Assembly: GCA_963677175.2 (NCBI GenBank)
Contig: CAXXES010000007.1
Coordinates: 248,001-312,000 of the forward strand
Source of the DNA: Sunxiuqinia sp963677175
Lineage (GTDB): Bacteria > Bacteroidota > Bacteroidia > Bacteroidales > Prolixibacteraceae
Reading direction: 5' to 3'
Length of the DNA: 64,000 bases
Shown here piece by piece: positions 61,444 to 64,000 of the stretch. How positions within the stretch are numbered: the stretch's first letter is position 1; every line of letters starts with the position of its first letter. The notes beneath the pieces are model-generated. The model did not search any database and was not told where the DNA came from. It saw only the letters and a list, made by a program, of their open reading frames with translations. The position numbers were made by a program, and so were the translations under genes.

Positions 61444-63342
61444 TTGAGTGATTTTAAATCCATATTGACCCGCTACTGGGGCTATTCGGTGTTTCGTCCG
61501 TTGCAGGAAGAAATCATCCAGTCGATTGCCGACGGGAATGATACGCTTGGCCTGATGCCAACGGGAGGCGGTAAATCCATCACGTTTCAGGTTTACTCCC
61601 TTGCCAAGCCGGGAATTTGCCTGGTGATTACGCCACTTATTTCGCTGATGAAGGACCAGGTTGAAAACCTGAATAAAAAGGGAATTAAGGCATTGGCCAT
61701 TTATTCAGGGTTGAGTCAGCGGGAAATAAAAATTGCCTTTGATAAAGCCAGTTGGGGCGATTATAAGTTTTTGTATTTGTCGCCGGAACGTGTGAACACC
61801 GAGCGGTTTAAAGACCATTTGGGCAATATGGACATTAACCTGATCACGGTGGATGAAGCCCACTGTATTTCGCAGTGGGGCTACGACTTCAGGCCGAGCT
61901 ACCGAAAAATTACAGAACTTCGGAAGCTGTTGCCAGACGTGCCGGTTTTGGCGCTTACGGCAACGGCAACGCGCGAGGTGGAAAAGGATATTCAGAAGCA
62001 ACTGGATTTCAAAAAGGAGCATGTGCTTCGAAAAAGTTTCTTCCGCGACAATCTGATTTATATCGTTCGCGAGCGCGAAGATAAAATGCAGTACTTACTG
62101 CAATCGGTTCAACGGGCCAAGGGAACGGGAATTGTGTATGTACGTAGCCGCAAGCTGACCAAGGAAATCAGCGGGTATTTGCGCAAAAATAACATCTCAG
62201 CTGATTATTACCATGCCGGTTTGAGCAGCTTAAACCGCGAAAAAAAACAGGATGATTGGAAATCGGGAAAAACGCGTGTGATTGTGGCCACCAACGCTTT
62301 TGGGATGGGAATTGACAAGGCGAATGTTCGATTTGTGATTCACTACGGACCAGCCGATTCGCCTGAAGCTTATTTTCAGGAAGCGGGCCGGGCAGGGCGA
62401 GACGGGAACAAAGCCTATGCCGTGTTGATTTATGGCAAGTCGGATGTGTTGGCTCTGAAGAAGAATGTCGAGAAATCGTTTCCCGAAATTGAAGTGATTA
62501 AAAACGTGTACCAGGCGCTTTGCAACACCTTTCAACTGGCTGTTGGTTATGGAAAAAATCAAACCAGGGATTTCAATCTGGGCGAATTTGCATCGAAATA
62601 TACCATGCAGATTCAAACCATTTATAACAGTATCAAGATATTGCAACGTGAGGGCTACCTGGAATTGACGGATGAATCAGACAATCCGTCCCGGCTGATT
62701 TTTATTGTTGGCCGCGATGATTTGTATAAGTTTCAGGTGGCCAATGCCAGCTTTGATGGCTTTATCAAGTTGATTCTTCGATCCTATTCGGGCTTGTTTA
62801 TCGATTATGTTCCGATCAATGAAGAGTTGCTGGCCAAGCGTGCAGGGCTTACGGTTGAGGTGGTTTATCGGTTTCTGAATCATTTAAATTCCTATAAGAT
62901 CATTCATTACATTCCCCGGAAAAATACGCCCTATATTTATTTTCCAAAAGAGCGGATTGATATCAGTCGGTTAAAAATATCAAAAGAACATTACACTGAT
63001 CGGAAGCATGATTACCAAAAAAGGGTGGAAGCGATGATTCATTATTCAACCCAAAAACTGAAATGTCGGAGCCAGGTGTTGTTGCAGTATTTTGGTGAGG
63101 ATGAATCGGTTCGCTGTGGAGATTGCGATGTTTGCCTGGAACGAAATGAGTTGAGATTGAGCAAACTGGAGTTTGATCGACTTGCCGGAGAAATCAAGGA
63201 AATCCTGAAGGAAGCCTATTCTTTTCAAGAGTTAATTATGAGACTGAAGGGCAACGAGGATCAGAAGATCAAAGTTATTCGTTGGCTGATGGATAACGGT
63301 AAAATTATTAAGCGCATTGATAATAAGCTGGAATGGAAGTGA
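61444..63342 (+). CDS. recQ: ATP-dependent DNA helicase RecQ
   Basis: A 632-residue helicase beginning at a TTG (no nearby ATG fits; SDFKSILTRYWGYSVFRPLQ is the normal start). Walker A MPTGGGKSITFQ, DEAH box VDEAHCISQWG, motif VI QEAGRAGRDG, zinc site (CRSQVLLQYFGEDE, then CGDCDVC) and a short C-terminal region. The HRDC domain of long RecQ proteins is absent. Divergent from guaB. Confidence 0.94.
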   Translation: MSDFKSILTRYWGYSVFRPLQEEIIQSIADGNDTLGLMPTGGGKSITFQVYSLAKPGICLVITPLISLMKDQVENLNKKGIKALAIYSGLSQREIKIAFDKASWGDYKFLYLSPERVNTERFKDHLGNMDINLITVDEAHCISQWGYDFRPSYRKITELRKLLPDVPVLALTATATREVEKDIQKQLDFKKEHVLRKSFFRDNLIYIVREREDKMQYLLQSVQRAKGTGIVYVRSRKLTKEISGYLRKNNISADYYHAGLSSLNREKKQDDWKSGKTRVIVATNAFGMGIDKANVRFVIHYGPADSPEAYFQEAGRAGRDGNKAYAVLIYGKSDVLALKKNVEKSFPEIEVIKNVYQALCNTFQLAVGYGKNQTRDFNLGEFASKYTMQIQTIYNSIKILQREGYLELTDESDNPSRLIFIVGRDDLYKFQVANASFDGFIKLILRSYSGLFIDYVPINEELLAKRAGLTVEVVYRFLNHLNSYKIIHYIPRKNTPYIYFPKERIDISRLKISKEHYTDRKHDYQKRVEAMIHYSTQKLKCRSQVLLQYFGEDESVRCGDCDVCLERNELRLSKLEFDRLAGEIKEILKEAYSFQELIMRLKGNEDQKIKVIRWLMDNGKIIKRIDNKLEWK

Positions 63343-63416
63343 AATCAGCAGGCAAATGACGTAAATCCCGAGTGAAACGGAAAATCTTATTATTTTTGCA
63401 GGATTAATTGAATACT

Positions 63417-64000
63417 ATGACCGAGGAAAGTTTAAATCCAACAGTTTATTCCAAAAATGTAATTGAGTTTGTTACCGTAGCCAATGAGTACTGTAGCTTT
63501 CTGGAAGCAGCCAGCACTCAAACTACACGGGGTTTTCTGGATAAAGTTCAAAAGATTTTACCGCTGCTCTACCTGAAGATCTCGGTTTTGCCCGAAGTGG
63601 ACAGCTACGAGGAAATGGGACTTGAAAAGTTTGTCAGCGAAGTGGATTATAATTTTCTTCAGCAGAAGGTTATGAATTTGTTAGGTGAGCACGATGATTT
63701 TCAAGAGGTATTTGATGCCGAAATGCAATATAGCGAGGCGTCTTTGACTGTAAGTATTTCAGAATGTTTAGTCGATATTTACCAGGATCTAAAGGATTTT
63801 TTAATGTCGTACCGAACCGGCGATGAGCTGGTTATGCAGGAAGCTTTGTGGGTGTGTATGGATAACTTTAAAACCTTTTGGGGACAACGTCTGGTCAATT
63901 CACTGCGGGCTGTTCATTCGCTTGTTTATAGCGACAAAGATTTAGATGCTCAGGTGAAACAGGCATCTGGAAATGGCGATGATGAAGACGAGGTAAGTAA
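63417..64000 (+). CDS. DUF5063 domain protein, 3' end outside window
   Basis: 194 codons without a stop up to the right edge (MTEESLNPTVYSKNVIEFVT; ILPLLYLKISVLPE; FWGQRLVNSLRAVHSLVY). It matches the helical DUF5063 family of Bacteroidota. Function unknown. The tail (GNGDDEDE) is acidic and is probably close to the C-terminus. Confidence 0.85.
   Translation, partial: MTEESLNPTVYSKNVIEFVTVANEYCSFLEAASTQTTRGFLDKVQKILPLLYLKISVLPEVDSYEEMGLEKFVSEVDYNFLQQKVMNLLGEHDDFQEVFDAEMQYSEASLTVSISECLVDIYQDLKDFLMSYRTGDELVMQEALWVCMDNFKTFWGQRLVNSLRAVHSLVYSDKDLDAQVKQASGNGDDEDEVS

Overview
The window comes from the genome of a Bacteroidota member, most likely class Bacteroidia and perhaps a Marinilabiliales or Prolixibacteraceae-like marine or anaerobic lineage. 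The support is an Rnf complex in the order rseC-rnfB-C-D-G-E-A, a secreted protease with a type IX secretion C-terminal domain, SusC-like outer-membrane barrels with carboxypeptidase-regulatory N-termini, an OstA-like protein with a peptidyl-prolyl isomerase cluster, and DUF2795, DUF3244 and DUF5063 proteins. The lineage is an inference from gene content; no rRNA or tRNA gene was recognised here.

Positions 1-31600 are an accessory region read almost entirely from the minus strand. It is a mosaic of repeated peptide-export cassettes. The recurring parts are: a regulator (a small HTH protein, or an HU-like protein plus a free-standing LytTR DNA-binding domain), one or two short precursor peptides with a double-glycine leader, a strong intrinsic terminator directly after the precursors, then a modifying enzyme (radical SAM/SPASM at 14870-16132, YcaO at 24241-26085), a roughly 780-residue outer-membrane beta-barrel protein, and a peptidase-C39 ABC exporter with an HlyD-type adaptor. 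Six precursor-type genes were found by hand translation (909-1028, 1041-1163, 2720-2854, 2888-3028, 16180-16377, 26173-26343). The radical-SAM-linked one carries an in-frame stop in its leader. Scars of older copies lie between the cassettes: two broken C39 peptidase genes, a truncated HTH gene, three copies of the 3' end of a TPR/HTH regulator with its downstream intergenic block, and a DUF3244 3' fragment. Imperfect repeat arrays of 20-24 bp sit upstream of both HU-LytTR-precursor operons. Next to the DUF3244 gene at 29175 is a lipoprotein that looks like an aerolysin/ETX-MTX2-type pore former with a trefoil-like N-terminal half, overlapping a small BamE-like lipoprotein gene.

Positions 31800-64000 are mostly conserved chromosomal genes: tcdA and a TatD-like hydrolase; a T9SS serine protease; a glycosyltransferase; an ECF sigma factor with a membrane partner and a DUF4097 protein; a CDF metal exporter; a Tat-type aldo/keto reductase; msrA; the Rnf electron-transport operon with rseC; recG, interrupted by a one-base frameshift in a run of A at a dnaX-like slippery heptamer; a LolD/MacB-type ATPase with a cobalamin adenosyltransferase; DUF2795; an OstA-MoxR-PPIase block for envelope biogenesis; guaB; recQ; and a partial DUF5063 gene. 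A 12-unit, 21-bp tandem array whose units form small hairpins lies between the aldo/keto reductase gene and msrA.

Working model for the left half (inference): regulators control precursor peptide genes; the terminator after each precursor gives many precursors per enzyme; C39 ABC proteins cleave the GG leader and export the core; the co-encoded outer-membrane barrels, rather than a TolC protein, may provide the route across the outer membrane. No TolC homologue is present in the window.
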